A DNA stretch of 64,000 nucleotides. Origin: Pseudomonas sp. Lineage in GTDB: Bacteria; Pseudomonadota; Gammaproteobacteria; Pseudomonadales; Pseudomonadaceae. The notes under the pieces were generated by a model. It did no database searches and was not told the DNA's origin. It saw only the letters and a program-made list of their open reading frames with translations. How positions within the stretch are numbered: the first letter of the stretch is position 1; each line of letters starts with the position of its first letter. Location: NCBI RefSeq assembly GCF_030698175.1, contig NZ_JAUYNT010000029.1:419001-483000 (forward strand), read 5' to 3'. The translations under genes and the position numbers were made by a program. Of the stretch, positions 50,260 through 59,356 are shown piece by piece.

Positions 50260-50904
50260 AGGCGCCAGGCGCTCGCGCAGCCAAGCATTGTCGAGCAAGC
50301 GGTAGTTGAGTCGATCATGCAAGCGGCTCGCCCGCCCCTGCCAAAACTCGATGCGCTCCGGCAGCAAGCGATAACCGCCCCAATGCTCAGGACAATGGGG
50401 GGCCTGCTGCATAAAGCGCCGCTCAGTCTGCGCCAACAACTCTTCCAACTCGCCACGATCAGCAATCACCTGGCTTTGCGGCGACGCCCAAGCGCCAATG
50501 CGACTGCCCAGCGGGCGCACCTGAAAATACGTATCGGACTCAGCCAAACTGACCCGTTCGACCCGCCCTTCGATGCGCACCTGACGTTCGAGACTGGGCC
50601 AAAAAAAGGTCATGGCGGCAAACGGCTGCGCCGCTAATTGCGCGCCCTTGGCGCTGTCGTAGTTGGTGAAAAAAGTAAAACCACGCTCATCCAGCCCCTT
50701 CAGCAGCAGCACCCGACAATGCGGCCGACCCTCGGCATCCACAGTCGCCAAGGTCATGGTGTTTGGCTCCACCGGCAGCTGCTCGGTACTCACCGCATCA
50801 ACAAACCATTGGTGAAACAGCGCAAAGGGCTCCGCAGGCGCATTGCTCTCACACAAACCATCGCGGGTGTAGTCGCGGCGCATGTCGGCCAGGCTTTTGC
50901 TCAT
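50257..50904 (-). CDS. pdxH: Pyridoxamine 5'-phosphate oxidase
   Basis: A 215-aa FMN enzyme that makes pyridoxal 5'-phosphate, the last step of vitamin B6 formation and salvage. Recognised by MRRDYTRDGL, MTLATVDAEGRPHCRVLLLKG (FMN), FTFFTNYDSAKG, FFWPSLERQVRIEGRVERV, SRIGAWASPQSQVI and the C-terminal WQGRASRLHDRLNYR. AAGGAG lies before the ATG at 50904; the longer frame is not translated from a better site. The stop codon is part of element copy 4. Confidence 0.95.
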   Translation of the reverse strand: MSKSLADMRRDYTRDGLCESNAPAEPFALFHQWFVDAVSTEQLPVEPNTMTLATVDAEGRPHCRVLLLKGLDERGFTFFTNYDSAKGAQLAAQPFAAMTFFWPSLERQVRIEGRVERVSLAESDTYFQVRPLGSRIGAWASPQSQVIADRGELEELLAQTERRFMQQAPHCPEHWGGYRLLPERIEFWQGRASRLHDRLNYRLLDNAWLRERLAP

Positions 50905-50990
50905 GGCAAAGCTCCTTAAAAGTAGAGGCTTAAGCTTACCCAGCTGCCAGCCACTTGGTTTGATCTGCGACAAGTTGCCGGCGGCGCAAG

Positions 50991-52136
50991 CTACAAACAC
51001 TGCCCAAGAACACGGGCGAGCTGTTGCGCGCGCGGGTCCATCAACACATAAGGCCCCAGGCTATTGGTGACAAAACCGAAGGCCACTTCCCGCTCGGGGT
51101 CGGCGAAACCCACCGAGCCACCGGCACCAGGGTGACCGAACGCCTGCGGGCCCAGCCCGTAAGTGGCGTTGGCTACGTCCGGCTGATCAAGCATGCAGCC
51201 CAGGCCAAAACGGGTATCGGTCAGCAAGGTTCGGTCTGGGCCGAGGCTGTGCTGGCGACGCAGCTCGCTCAGCAGTTCAGTGTCCAACAAACGCCCATCC
51301 AGCAAACCGCTATAAAAACCGGCCAGGCTGCGGGCATTACCGTGACCATTCGCGGCCGGCTGCTGCATGCGCCGCCACTCGGGCTTGTTGGTGCTGGTCA
51401 TAATTGAGGGCGGATTGGCAAAGGCCCGGGTGGTCATCGAGTTTGGTTCGCCGAACATGCACTTGAGCAGGCGTTGCGCGGCGGCGTCGCCCAGATCGCC
51501 CTTGACGCGACTGACATGCGCCACCCGCGAAAACTCGCTGTCGGCCAAGCCGACATGAAAGTCCAGTCCGAGCGGCTGGGCGGTGCGCGCCACAATCGAC
51601 TCACCCGGCCCGCGCCCATCGGCCCGACGCAGCAACTCACCGACCAGCCAGCCATAGGTAATAGCGGCATAACCATGCCCCTCGCCCGGAGTCCACCAAG
51701 GTTGCTCGGCCGCCAACGCCGCGGCCATGCGGCTCCAGTCATACAAAGCCTCAGGCGGCAACAGCTCACGCAGGGCTGGCAAACCGGCCTGATGGCAGAG
51801 CAACTGGCGCAGCGTGATCGCTTGTTTACCGGCGCAGGCAAATTCAGGCCAGTAATTGGCAACCGGCACATCGAGGGCCAACTTGCCCTCCGCCACCAAC
51901 TGCAAGGCAGTCACGGCCGCAAAGGCTTTGGTGCAGGAAAACAGATTGACGATGGTGTCGGTCTGCCACGCCTGGACGCCGTCTTTGTCGGCGACACCGG
52001 TCCAGATATCGACTACCGTTTGCCCGCCAATCTGAATACAAAGAGCGCCACCACGTTGCTGCGGCTCAGTAAATAGCGCGGCGAAGGCGTCTTTAACCGC
52101 TTCAAACTGAAAATCAAAATAACCCTGAATCTGCAC
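50991..52136 (-). CDS. Serine hydrolase of the beta-lactamase/esterase class (EstB type)
   Basis: The 381-aa protein resembles family VIII esterases and class C beta-lactamases. The catalytic Ser-Lys is SCTK (residues 67-70), the Tyr is in GYAAITYGWLVGEL, and the late motif is HPGAGGS. There is no signal peptide, which favours a cytoplasmic esterase over a secreted beta-lactamase. The start is a GTG at 52136 with GGAG 8 bases before. It is 86 bases upstream of pdxH on the same strand, but probably separate. Confidence 0.88.
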   Translation of the reverse strand: MQIQGYFDFQFEAVKDAFAALFTEPQQRGGALCIQIGGQTVVDIWTGVADKDGVQAWQTDTIVNLFSCTKAFAAVTALQLVAEGKLALDVPVANYWPEFACAGKQAITLRQLLCHQAGLPALRELLPPEALYDWSRMAAALAAEQPWWTPGEGHGYAAITYGWLVGELLRRADGRGPGESIVARTAQPLGLDFHVGLADSEFSRVAHVSRVKGDLGDAAAQRLLKCMFGEPNSMTTRAFANPPSIMTSTNKPEWRRMQQPAANGHGNARSLAGFYSGLLDGRLLDTELLSELRRQHSLGPDRTLLTDTRFGLGCMLDQPDVANATYGLGPQAFGHPGAGGSVGFADPEREVAFGFVTNSLGPYVLMDPRAQQLARVLGQCL

Positions 52137-52201
52137 GCGCCAACTCCTGCGGCAAGAGTGAAATAAGCGGTATTAGTGCAGCGCACCGCTCACCTGGGAA
52201 T

Positions 52202-52231
52202 AGCTCAAGAGCCGTAAACGGCTCTTGAGCT
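52202..52231 (-). terminator. Strong hairpin after the glycosidase gene
   Basis: AGCTCAAGAGCCGT pairs perfectly with ACGGCTCTTGAGCT around two bases, 15 bases past the glycosidase stop. The following T content is low. Confidence 0.7.
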
Positions 52232-52245
52232 AGGCCAAACAAGCT

Positions 52246-54462
52246 TTACGGCGCGCTCTTGGCGGGTGCCGGCAAACCGTCTTTGGCCAGCGCCAAGTTG
52301 GCCTTGCGCACCCCTTCAACAAAACCCTGGAAAGGTCGATCGGTAATACCTACCAGTCCGAGGTGACCGTTCTCGCCATCGAGTAAGCGGCCGCTGAGCG
52401 GTTGATCGAGGTACTGAAACCAGTGCACACCGACAATCAATGGCTCGGCCAGCGCCTGCTTGAGGAAGTTGGCATAGGCTGGCGCGCGCTCTTCCTCGCT
52501 GTAGACCTCGCTGACACCGCCCCAGAACGGTCCACGGTCACGCGAGCCGAAGTGAAACTCGGTGACCATTACCGGCTTGTCCAAGGTACGCAAAACAGCA
52601 AAGTCATAGCCATGCTGTGGCTCGCGGGTATAGAAGTTAAAACTCAGCACATCGCAATACTGCGCGCAGGCGGCCACCGCCTCCGGGGTGCTGATGGCAA
52701 AACGGCCACCGAGCAACAGGTGATTTGGCGAGTGCCACTTCAGCGACTCGGTGATGGTTTTGAAGTAGGTATCGGCAAACAAGCGTTGAAACCGCTGTAA
52801 ATCCGCCTCAATGGCCGGATGCTCGGCGCTCGGTAGCGGCGCTTGGAAGCCTGGGTCTTCCATCAACTCCCAGGCCGGTAACTCAATGCCCCAGGCCTTG
52901 GAAAGCCCCTGTTGATTGCGGTACTTGTCGCGCAACAACTTAAGAAATGCCCGTTTGGCTGGTACATCGGTGCTCAAACGCAGGGTGTTATAGGCCAGCG
53001 CATAACGGGCCTTGGGCTCGGTGCCCTGATCGGCCCAGGCCAGCTCGTTATCGGCGAAATAACCGAGCAACCAAGGGTCATCACGATGGTCACGGGCGGC
53101 AATCGCCACGGCCCGCTCGGTGGCCAAAGCAAAGCGCGGGTCAAAAGGATCGGGCATGCCACCCCACCAATCCAGCCCGGTGCTGATGGTGGCGTAGTCG
53201 CCATGAATCAACAGCGGAATGGTGTAAGGCACCCGCTGCGCGGCGATTAGCGCCGGCTCACTCCAGTTGCCGATGGTGTTAAAGCCCCAGGCTTGCAGGC
53301 GATCGAGGGTATTGGTCACCCAATTAGCCTGGGGTTGCTTACCGTAGCTGCGTTCCAGGTTCGCACCATAAAAATCAAACCAGCGGCCGTGGCCAAACGC
53401 CCGGCCTTTGGCTGAACCGGTATCACTGCGGTTATCGGCGCTGCCGAAATAACTGGCCAGCGCCTCGCCCTCTTTCGGCAAGGCGGCAAACATTGACTCG
53501 CGGCCTTCTACATAGGTCGGGCTGTTGTCGGCGGTAACTGTGTTGACACCCAACGAGTAGAAAGGATGACCTTCGGGCGTGACCAGGTACCAGCGGTCAT
53601 CGCGTTTTTCAGTACGAAAGAAACCTTTCGCCTCAAAGCTTGGACCACTGAGCAAGCCGCCAAACTGATCTTGCTTGGGCCGCTGGCTTAGCCAGTTTTT
53701 CAGTTGTGCTTGTTCTTTATCTGCGGCGGCTTTGAGCTGGGCATCGCTGCTGACTTTTTCCGGCCACTGGCCGCGACTAAACTGACCATAGGCATCGACG
53801 ATATTGGCGTACGCCGCCGCCTGTACGGGCGCCACATCCTGCACCCCAAAGCGGCCGAGCAAAATGCTCTGGGTGGCATTCGGCTGGTTCAACGACAGGC
53901 TCACCGCCACCACTTGGCTGGCCTGCAACTCGCCGGTCACGACACTGGCCAACAGCACCTTCTTGCCCTCGTAATGCCACGGCATTGGCGGCCCGGCGCG
54001 CATCCCCTGCATCAATGGCGAACTTGCTTGCAGCGGCACCAGCAAGGTTTGCGCAGGTCCAGCCGGCAACGCAATGCTGGTGCGCAGTACCTTGCCGTCG
54101 GCACTTTCAATCTGCACCTCGAGAGTCAAGGCCCAGTCCATGGCGTTTTGCACCCGCAGGCTCATGGCGCCAGCGGTTGACCAGTCCCAACTGCCACTTT
54201 GTGGGGTCAGGCGCACACTCGGCTGCGCGGCCTGATTAAAATTTAGCCGACGCAGAATTTCGCCATCGCTGCTGACTTCGGCAGTCAGGCTCGGCAGGCT
54301 GGCATCACGGGTAACCACCTGCACCACGTCCATCGGCTTAACAAAGTTGTACAGCGTCTGGCCGTCCGCTGCCTGCGCGCCGGGGGCGCAAAATACCGCG
54401 CCAAAACACAGGGCTACCTGCGCGCACAGGGCAACCAGCGGACGAAAGGAAGACAACAGCAT
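52246..54462 (-). CDS. Large secreted glycosidase, GH50/GH42-like
   Basis: The 738-aa protein has a signal peptide (CAQVALCFGAVFCAPGAQA, cleavage near 31). An N-terminal beta-sandwich of about 250 residues is followed by a TIM barrel with the start KGFFRTEKRDDRWYLVTPEG and GHPFYSLGVN. The presumed acid/base Glu is in GYFADNELAW and the nucleophile Glu in PVMVTEFHFGS, the clan GH-A pattern. The closest named relatives I can suggest are GH50-type agarases; real substrate unknown. AGGAG lies 10 bases before the ATG. No transporter or other polysaccharide genes are adjacent. Confidence 0.82.
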   Translation of the reverse strand: MLLSSFRPLVALCAQVALCFGAVFCAPGAQAADGQTLYNFVKPMDVVQVVTRDASLPSLTAEVSSDGEILRRLNFNQAAQPSVRLTPQSGSWDWSTAGAMSLRVQNAMDWALTLEVQIESADGKVLRTSIALPAGPAQTLLVPLQASSPLMQGMRAGPPMPWHYEGKKVLLASVVTGELQASQVVAVSLSLNQPNATQSILLGRFGVQDVAPVQAAAYANIVDAYGQFSRGQWPEKVSSDAQLKAAADKEQAQLKNWLSQRPKQDQFGGLLSGPSFEAKGFFRTEKRDDRWYLVTPEGHPFYSLGVNTVTADNSPTYVEGRESMFAALPKEGEALASYFGSADNRSDTGSAKGRAFGHGRWFDFYGANLERSYGKQPQANWVTNTLDRLQAWGFNTIGNWSEPALIAAQRVPYTIPLLIHGDYATISTGLDWWGGMPDPFDPRFALATERAVAIAARDHRDDPWLLGYFADNELAWADQGTEPKARYALAYNTLRLSTDVPAKRAFLKLLRDKYRNQQGLSKAWGIELPAWELMEDPGFQAPLPSAEHPAIEADLQRFQRLFADTYFKTITESLKWHSPNHLLLGGRFAISTPEAVAACAQYCDVLSFNFYTREPQHGYDFAVLRTLDKPVMVTEFHFGSRDRGPFWGGVSEVYSEEERAPAYANFLKQALAEPLIVGVHWFQYLDQPLSGRLLDGENGHLGLVGITDRPFQGFVEGVRKANLALAKDGLPAPAKSAP

Positions 54463-54640
54463 TGTGACTCGCTCCTAGATTAAATATGTGCAGCCAACGG
54501 ACCTCTGGCTGGCAAGGCGGCCATTGTGCGGCACCGTTGCGGGTTTTGTCTTTCACCGGTCCATTGTTTGTAAAAACAAAAGGCGTAAATCCACTTTGCT
54601 GACTATGTTTTCCTTATCCACTACAACAAGGGCTACTGTC

Positions 54641-55465
54641 ATGGAACTCAACGCGCTTTTTAATCAGCTACACAGTTTGCCAAGCATCCCAAAAGTGGCC
54701 CAAGAGCTGATTGTGCAATTTGACAACCCCAGCACCAACATTGACAGCGTGGCCCGCAACATTTCCTTGGACCCGGTGATCGCCGCAAAAGTGCTGCGCT
54801 TAGCCAACTCGGCACGTTTTCGAGGCGCGCGCGAGGCCACCAGCGTAGAAGACGCGGCCATGCGACTAGGCTTCAATACCCTTCGCACCCTGGTACTGGC
54901 CTCGGCAGTTACCGGTGCCTTTAAAACCGACTCAGGCTTCGACCTTAAAGGCTTCTGGATTCACACCTTTCAGGTCGCCGGCATCTGCCGGATGCTCGCC
55001 AAACAGCGCGGCGAAGCGGTTGAGACGGCCTTCACCTGCGGGATGATGCACAACATTGGCGAGTTACTGATTCAAACCGGCGCGCCAGATTTGGCCGCGC
55101 AACTCAACCGCAGCGGCAAAATCGATGCCGCTCAGCGGGTGGCGCTAGAAACCTTGCAGCTGGGCTTTGGCTTCCCGGAAGTCGGCGCCGAACTCGCCCG
55201 TCGCTGGCAATTACCCAAGCTGATTCAGGATGCCATTGCCTACCAAGCCCGTCCCACTCAAGCACCCGCTGGCATTGTGTTACCAATGCTAATCGCCCAA
55301 GCGGTGCACATCGCGGAAACCGTGCGCACCCATGGCGGCGTCACCGATGAGGCAAAAGCCGCCTTAAACGGCCCGCTGTTTGAGGGCATTGACCGGGATA
55401 AACTGTTTGGCGCACTAGAGGAATCACTGGAAGCCGATAAAGCCTTTGCGCAACTGCTTAGCTAA
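54641..55465 (+). CDS. HDOD-domain signalling protein
   Basis: The 274-aa protein is one HDOD domain: LHSLPSIPKVAQELIVQFDNPSTNIDSVARNISLDPVIAAKVLRLANSARF, FNTLRTLVLASAV and CGMMHNIGELLI (the HD-like site is HN). HDOD proteins relay signals in c-di-GMP, stress or cell-cycle control and usually lack hydrolase activity. The start at 54641 is chosen because the domain begins there and AAGGGC lies 9 bases before; ATG at 54605 is an alternative. Confidence 0.9.
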   Translation: MELNALFNQLHSLPSIPKVAQELIVQFDNPSTNIDSVARNISLDPVIAAKVLRLANSARFRGAREATSVEDAAMRLGFNTLRTLVLASAVTGAFKTDSGFDLKGFWIHTFQVAGICRMLAKQRGEAVETAFTCGMMHNIGELLIQTGAPDLAAQLNRSGKIDAAQRVALETLQLGFGFPEVGAELARRWQLPKLIQDAIAYQARPTQAPAGIVLPMLIAQAVHIAETVRTHGGVTDEAKAALNGPLFEGIDRDKLFGALEESLEADKAFAQLLS

Positions 55466-55474
55466 CCATAAGTT

Positions 55475-57619
55475 TCAATCAATAATCCGCCGAAACGGTG
55501 GCAAGGCGTTCAAAATCGCCTTGCCATAACGCTGGGTCACCACCCGCCGATCCAGCAGAGTGATAGTTCCACGATCTTCCTCGGTGCGCAGCAAACGCCC
55601 ACAGGCCTGCACCAAGCGCAATGAGGCATCCGGCACGGCCAATTCCATAAAGGGATTACCGCCGCGCGCCTCGATCCACTCAGACAAGGCCGCCTCCACC
55701 GGATCATCCGGCACCGCGAAAGGAATCTTGGCAATCACCACGTGCTCGCAATAGGCGCCGGGCAAATCCACCCCTTCGGCAAAACTGGCCAAACCGAACA
55801 ACACGCTGGCCTCACCGCCATCGACTCGCGCTTTGTGCTTATTCAAGGTTTCTTGCTTGGACAAATTGCCCTGAATAAACACCCGCTTGCGCCACTCGCG
55901 CTCCAGACCGTCGAACACTTCCTGCATCTGCTTGCGCGAGGAAAACAGCACCAAGGTGCCGCGTGAACCCTCCACCAACCCCGGCAATTCACGAATGATC
56001 GCCGCCGTATGGGCCACCGAATCTCGTGGATCGGCGCGCAGATCAGGCACCCGCAACACTCCGGCATCGGCATGCTGGAAAGGGCTCGGCGCCACAGTGG
56101 TCACCGCGCCTTTAGGCAAGCCGGCGCGCATTCTGTATCGATCGAAGGTGCCCAGCGCCGTTAGCGTGGCCGACGTCACCACCGCACCATAAGCGACATT
56201 CCACAGATTACGGCGCAAGGTTTCGGCAGCCAGAATCGGGCTGGCATTGACCTCAATATCAAACAACGCGCCACTCTCGGCCAAACTTAGCCAGCGGGCC
56301 ATCGGCGGATTGTCCTGCGGGTCTTCGGTGCTAAAGGCCGTCCATAACTCCCAATTGCCCTGGGCGCGCGTCAGCAAGCTACCAAACAGCGGATACCACT
56401 CCTCGGCCTGATGGCTGGCGATGCCAATGCTGACCTCGCCATCCATGGCTTTTTTGAGCAGATCAGTCAGGCGGGTGAACAGATCGTTCAAGCGCGCAAA
56501 ACCCTTCTTCAACTCAATCGCCATCTCGCGCAAATGTTCCGGCACCAGCCCGCCGGCAAAACGGTGGCGCGGACGCTCGCGGCCCTGCATATCTTCGCCG
56601 GCGCGAAAATCCGCCAACTGCTCGCAGGCGCTGAACATAAATTGCTGCTGGGTTTTGATCTCGCGGGCAAGCTCTGGCACCTGCTCGATCAGCCGGCCGA
56701 GATCACCGGGCAACGGATGCTGGGCCAGCAGTTTGGTCAGGTTCTTGGCCGTCTGCTCCAGCCAGTCGGCGGTCGAGCGTAGCCGGGTAAAGTGGGCGAA
56801 ATGGCCGATGGCTTTGTCCGGCAGGTGATGGCCTTCATCGAACACATAGAGGGTATCGCGTGGATCGGGCAGCACCGCACCGCCGCCCAGGGCCAGGTCG
56901 GCCAGCACCATGTCGTGGTTGGTGACAATCACATCGACCTTACTCATGCCCTCGCGTGCCTTATAAAAGGCGCACTGCTGGAAATTCGGGCAATGGCGAT
57001 TGGTGCATTGGCTGTGATCGGTGGTCAGGCGCGCCCAATCCGGATCTTCCAGCGCCTCAGACCAGCTGTCGCGGTCGCCGTCCCAGTGATTGCCGGCGAG
57101 TTTCTCGATCATCTGAGTAAACAGCTTTTGACTGCGCTCATCGACTGCAATGCTGAAACCCTCTTCGGCAAACAGCTGCGCGGTGGCACTTTGCGCCTGG
57201 CCCTCTTGCAGCAATAAATCGAGCTTGGACAAGCACAGATAACGGCCGCGGCCCTTGGCCAGGGCGAAGCTGAAATTCAGCCCGCTGTTACGCAAGATAT
57301 CCGGCAAATCCTTGTGCACCACCTGCTCTTGCAACGCCACAGTCGCAGTGGCGATCACCAGCCGTTTACCGGCGGCTTTGGCCAGCGGAATGGTGGCCAG
57401 GCAATAGGCCACGGTTTTACCGGTGCCGGTGCCCGCCTCGACCACCACCACGGCAGGATCACCGTCACGCCGGTTGTCCTCATCGGTACTGATGGAGCCC
57501 AAGGCTTTGGCCACCTCGGCGATCATCAGCCGTTGGCCATAGCGCGCCTTCAGGCCCTTGGCTTCGAGAAAGCGCGAATAAGCGCCCTGGATTGTCGACT
57601 TGAGTTCAGTACTGAGCAT
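55475..57619 (-). CDS. dinG: ATP-dependent DNA helicase DinG
   Basis: The 714-aa 5'-3' helicase of the XPD type clears R-loops and helps replication restart. Walker A is EAGTGTGKT (61-69), the Walker B is YVFDEGHHL, and an iron-sulfur cluster is suggested by Cys129 (RYLCLSK) and the CTNRHCPNFQQC group. The C-terminal motifs LFGLASFAEGVDLPG and QACGRLLRTEEDRG are typical. It is convergent with the HDOD gene (9 bases between stops). The ribosome site is weak. Confidence 0.94.
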   Translation of the reverse strand: MLSTELKSTIQGAYSRFLEAKGLKARYGQRLMIAEVAKALGSISTDEDNRRDGDPAVVVVEAGTGTGKTVAYCLATIPLAKAAGKRLVIATATVALQEQVVHKDLPDILRNSGLNFSFALAKGRGRYLCLSKLDLLLQEGQAQSATAQLFAEEGFSIAVDERSQKLFTQMIEKLAGNHWDGDRDSWSEALEDPDWARLTTDHSQCTNRHCPNFQQCAFYKAREGMSKVDVIVTNHDMVLADLALGGGAVLPDPRDTLYVFDEGHHLPDKAIGHFAHFTRLRSTADWLEQTAKNLTKLLAQHPLPGDLGRLIEQVPELAREIKTQQQFMFSACEQLADFRAGEDMQGRERPRHRFAGGLVPEHLREMAIELKKGFARLNDLFTRLTDLLKKAMDGEVSIGIASHQAEEWYPLFGSLLTRAQGNWELWTAFSTEDPQDNPPMARWLSLAESGALFDIEVNASPILAAETLRRNLWNVAYGAVVTSATLTALGTFDRYRMRAGLPKGAVTTVAPSPFQHADAGVLRVPDLRADPRDSVAHTAAIIRELPGLVEGSRGTLVLFSSRKQMQEVFDGLEREWRKRVFIQGNLSKQETLNKHKARVDGGEASVLFGLASFAEGVDLPGAYCEHVVIAKIPFAVPDDPVEAALSEWIEARGGNPFMELAVPDASLRLVQACGRLLRTEEDRGTITLLDRRVVTQRYGKAILNALPPFRRIID

Positions 57620-57723
57620 GGAGTTCTACGAAGGACAAAAGACTGGATAAATTTTCAGTAGTTTAACCGGGCGGCTATGATAATGCCCGCCAAAGCCATT
57701 ACCGACAGACAGGAACTTTACCC

Positions 57724-58206
57724 ATGCCCCTCGACAGCCTCCTCACCCTCGACAGCGTCTTCTATGCCCTGCACGTACTCAGTGCCCTGATCTGGGTAGG
57801 CGGCATGTTCTTCGCCTGGATGATCCTGCGCCCCGCGGCGGTCAGCGCCCTGCAAGGGCCCGCTCGCCTGACATTATGGCTGGAGGTGTTTCGGCGCTTC
57901 TTTCAATGGGTGTGGTTGACGATTGTGCTACTGCCGATCAGCGGTGTGGCCATGCTGGAGTCGCGCTTCGCCGGTTTTGCCGGCGCGCCGAAAAGCGTGC
58001 AGGTGATGATGGGCCTGTATATCGCCATGCTGGCGCTGTTTCTGCGGGTGCAATTGCTGCAACTGCCGCAGTTGCGTCAAGCCGTAAGCAACGAAGACTG
58101 GCCGGCCGGCGCCAGCGCCCTGGGGAAAATTCGCCGCTTGGTCGGTTTTAATCTGTTGCTGGGTTTGAGCTTGGTGGCTATCGCCGCCGCCCGGCCGAAC
58201 TTCTGA
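57724..58206 (+). CDS. CopD-like integral membrane protein
   Basis: The 160-aa protein has four helices with ALHVLSALIWVGGMFFAWMI, IVLLPISGVAML, MGLYIAMLALFL and GFNLLLGLSLVAIAAA. The conserved His and Trp in helix 1 fit the CopD fold (cytochrome b-like), which includes copper-resistance proteins and uncharacterised relatives. No other copper genes are near. AGGAAC lies 8 bases before the ATG. Confidence 0.82.
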   Translation: MPLDSLLTLDSVFYALHVLSALIWVGGMFFAWMILRPAAVSALQGPARLTLWLEVFRRFFQWVWLTIVLLPISGVAMLESRFAGFAGAPKSVQVMMGLYIAMLALFLRVQLLQLPQLRQAVSNEDWPAGASALGKIRRLVGFNLLLGLSLVAIAAARPNF

Positions 58207-58207
58207 A

Positions 58208-58242
58208 GACTTGCCGGCGCCTCCGGTGCGCGCCGGCAAGTC
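58208..58242. terminator. Hairpin between convergent genes
   Basis: GACTTGCCGGCGC pairs with GCGCCGGCAAGTC between the CopD-like and Gly-rich genes. It probably ends transcription from both sides. Confidence 0.7.
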
Positions 58243-58248
58243 ATAGCC

Positions 58249-59025
58249 TCAGAGGCCTGTCGGCGCTAAAGCCACTCGGTTAAAGCTGCCATCCGGGCCA
58301 GAACTACCCGCTTTGCCGGCAGCACCGGCTTGGCCTGCGCTACCGCCGGCGGCGTCGTAGAGCAGACAGTTATTCACTGCGCCGCCACGCCCACCCTGGC
58401 CGGCGATGCCTGCTGCGCCACCCGCACCACCTTGCAGATTAAATTTCAGCACCTGTGGGTCAAAATTTGTCGGCACTTCTAAACGCAACTGACCACCGGC
58501 CGCGCCCGGCTGACCATTGCCCGCCGACTGACCGCTCTCACCGTCGCTCGCCTGCCCCCAAAGGCAACCGCCCGCCTCACCCGCCAGCCCGTCCAGGCCA
58601 TGCTGACCGGCAGCGCCTACGCCACCGCGCAGATCCACCGTCAGATCACTGAGCCGGACATTCTCCAAACGCAGATTCAGATCGCGCCCCGCCAGCGCCG
58701 GCTTTTTGCTGCTGCCGGCAGCGCCACGGGTACTGATATGGCTACCAGCGGCCAACTCACCATGCAGCACCACTAGGCGAAACCCTTGGGTGCTGGGCGC
58801 GATACCAATATGCGCATCCTGGCCCAACAGCAGCTCAGCAACCTGTAGTTCGTTAAGGTTGGCGGGCAATAACAAGGTGGCATGCTCAGCCACCTCCAAG
58901 CGTTTTAGCACCAAGGTCGTGCCGCCCGCCGGGAGCCGCAGCAAGGTATTGGCCTCGACCTTTACCTGCGTATCGGCCAAGGCCCAAGAGCAACTCAAGA
59001 GGGCCAGCCAGCATAAATTACGCAT
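58249..59025 (-). CDS. Exported glycine-rich protein with collagen-like stretches
   Basis: The 258-aa protein begins with a signal peptide (MRNLCWLALLSCSWALA). A beta-type N-terminal half (LKRLEVAEHATLLLPANLNELQVAELLLG) is followed by glycine-rich stretches (GGVGAAGQHGLDGLAGEAGG; GGAGGAAGIAGQGGRGGA; GGSAGQAGAAGKAGSSGPDG) with partial G-x-y periodicity. Two isolated Cys (GGCLWG, NNCLLY) might form a disulfide. The start at 59025 has TGGAGG upstream; it overlaps the DUF1145 gene by 8 bases. Function unknown; possibly surface or periplasmic. Confidence 0.8.
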   Translation of the reverse strand: MRNLCWLALLSCSWALADTQVKVEANTLLRLPAGGTTLVLKRLEVAEHATLLLPANLNELQVAELLLGQDAHIGIAPSTQGFRLVVLHGELAAGSHISTRGAAGSSKKPALAGRDLNLRLENVRLSDLTVDLRGGVGAAGQHGLDGLAGEAGGCLWGQASDGESGQSAGNGQPGAAGGQLRLEVPTNFDPQVLKFNLQGGAGGAAGIAGQGGRGGAVNNCLLYDAAGGSAGQAGAAGKAGSSGPDGSFNRVALAPTGL

Positions 59026-59296
59026 GCTCAACCTCCAGCAGTGTCGCTGGCGGCAAGCCAAACAGATGAAACGCCCCAAACAGCAGCACTTGCAGACGCT
59101 CTAACCAGGGTCGCGGACGCTGCTCTAAGCGTGCGTTGAACAGCAGTAATTCAAGCCCGTGAATGAGCAAAACCGAAGCGCCAGCCACGTGCAGAAGCAC
59201 GCCAAAGGGCTTCGCAAAACTTGCCAACAGATTTACCAGCACCAGCGCCCAAAACAGCAGTGCCAGCAACTTCCCCAGTCGCAAAAAAAATCGCAT
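59018..59296 (-). CDS. DUF1145 family membrane protein
   Basis: The 92-aa protein has two or three helices (FLRLGKLLALLFWALVLVNLL, VAGASVLLIHGLELLLF, LQVLLFGAFHLFGL) and the family start MRFFLRLGKLL. Function unknown (YhhL relatives). It is upstream of and overlaps the Gly-rich protein gene, so the two form an operon. Confidence 0.86.
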   Translation of the reverse strand: MRFFLRLGKLLALLFWALVLVNLLASFAKPFGVLLHVAGASVLLIHGLELLLFNARLEQRPRPWLERLQVLLFGAFHLFGLPPATLLEVEHA

Positions 59297-59356
59297 ATTG
59301 CCCGCCCTTTACAGGTTTTATTTGCTCGCACCATAACTGCTAAGTTGCGCCGGGGG

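Noticed and set aside
50991..52136. Classical beta-lactamase (AmpC)
   Set aside because: SCTK and Tyr motifs are present, but there is no signal peptide and the overall sequence resembles family VIII esterases.
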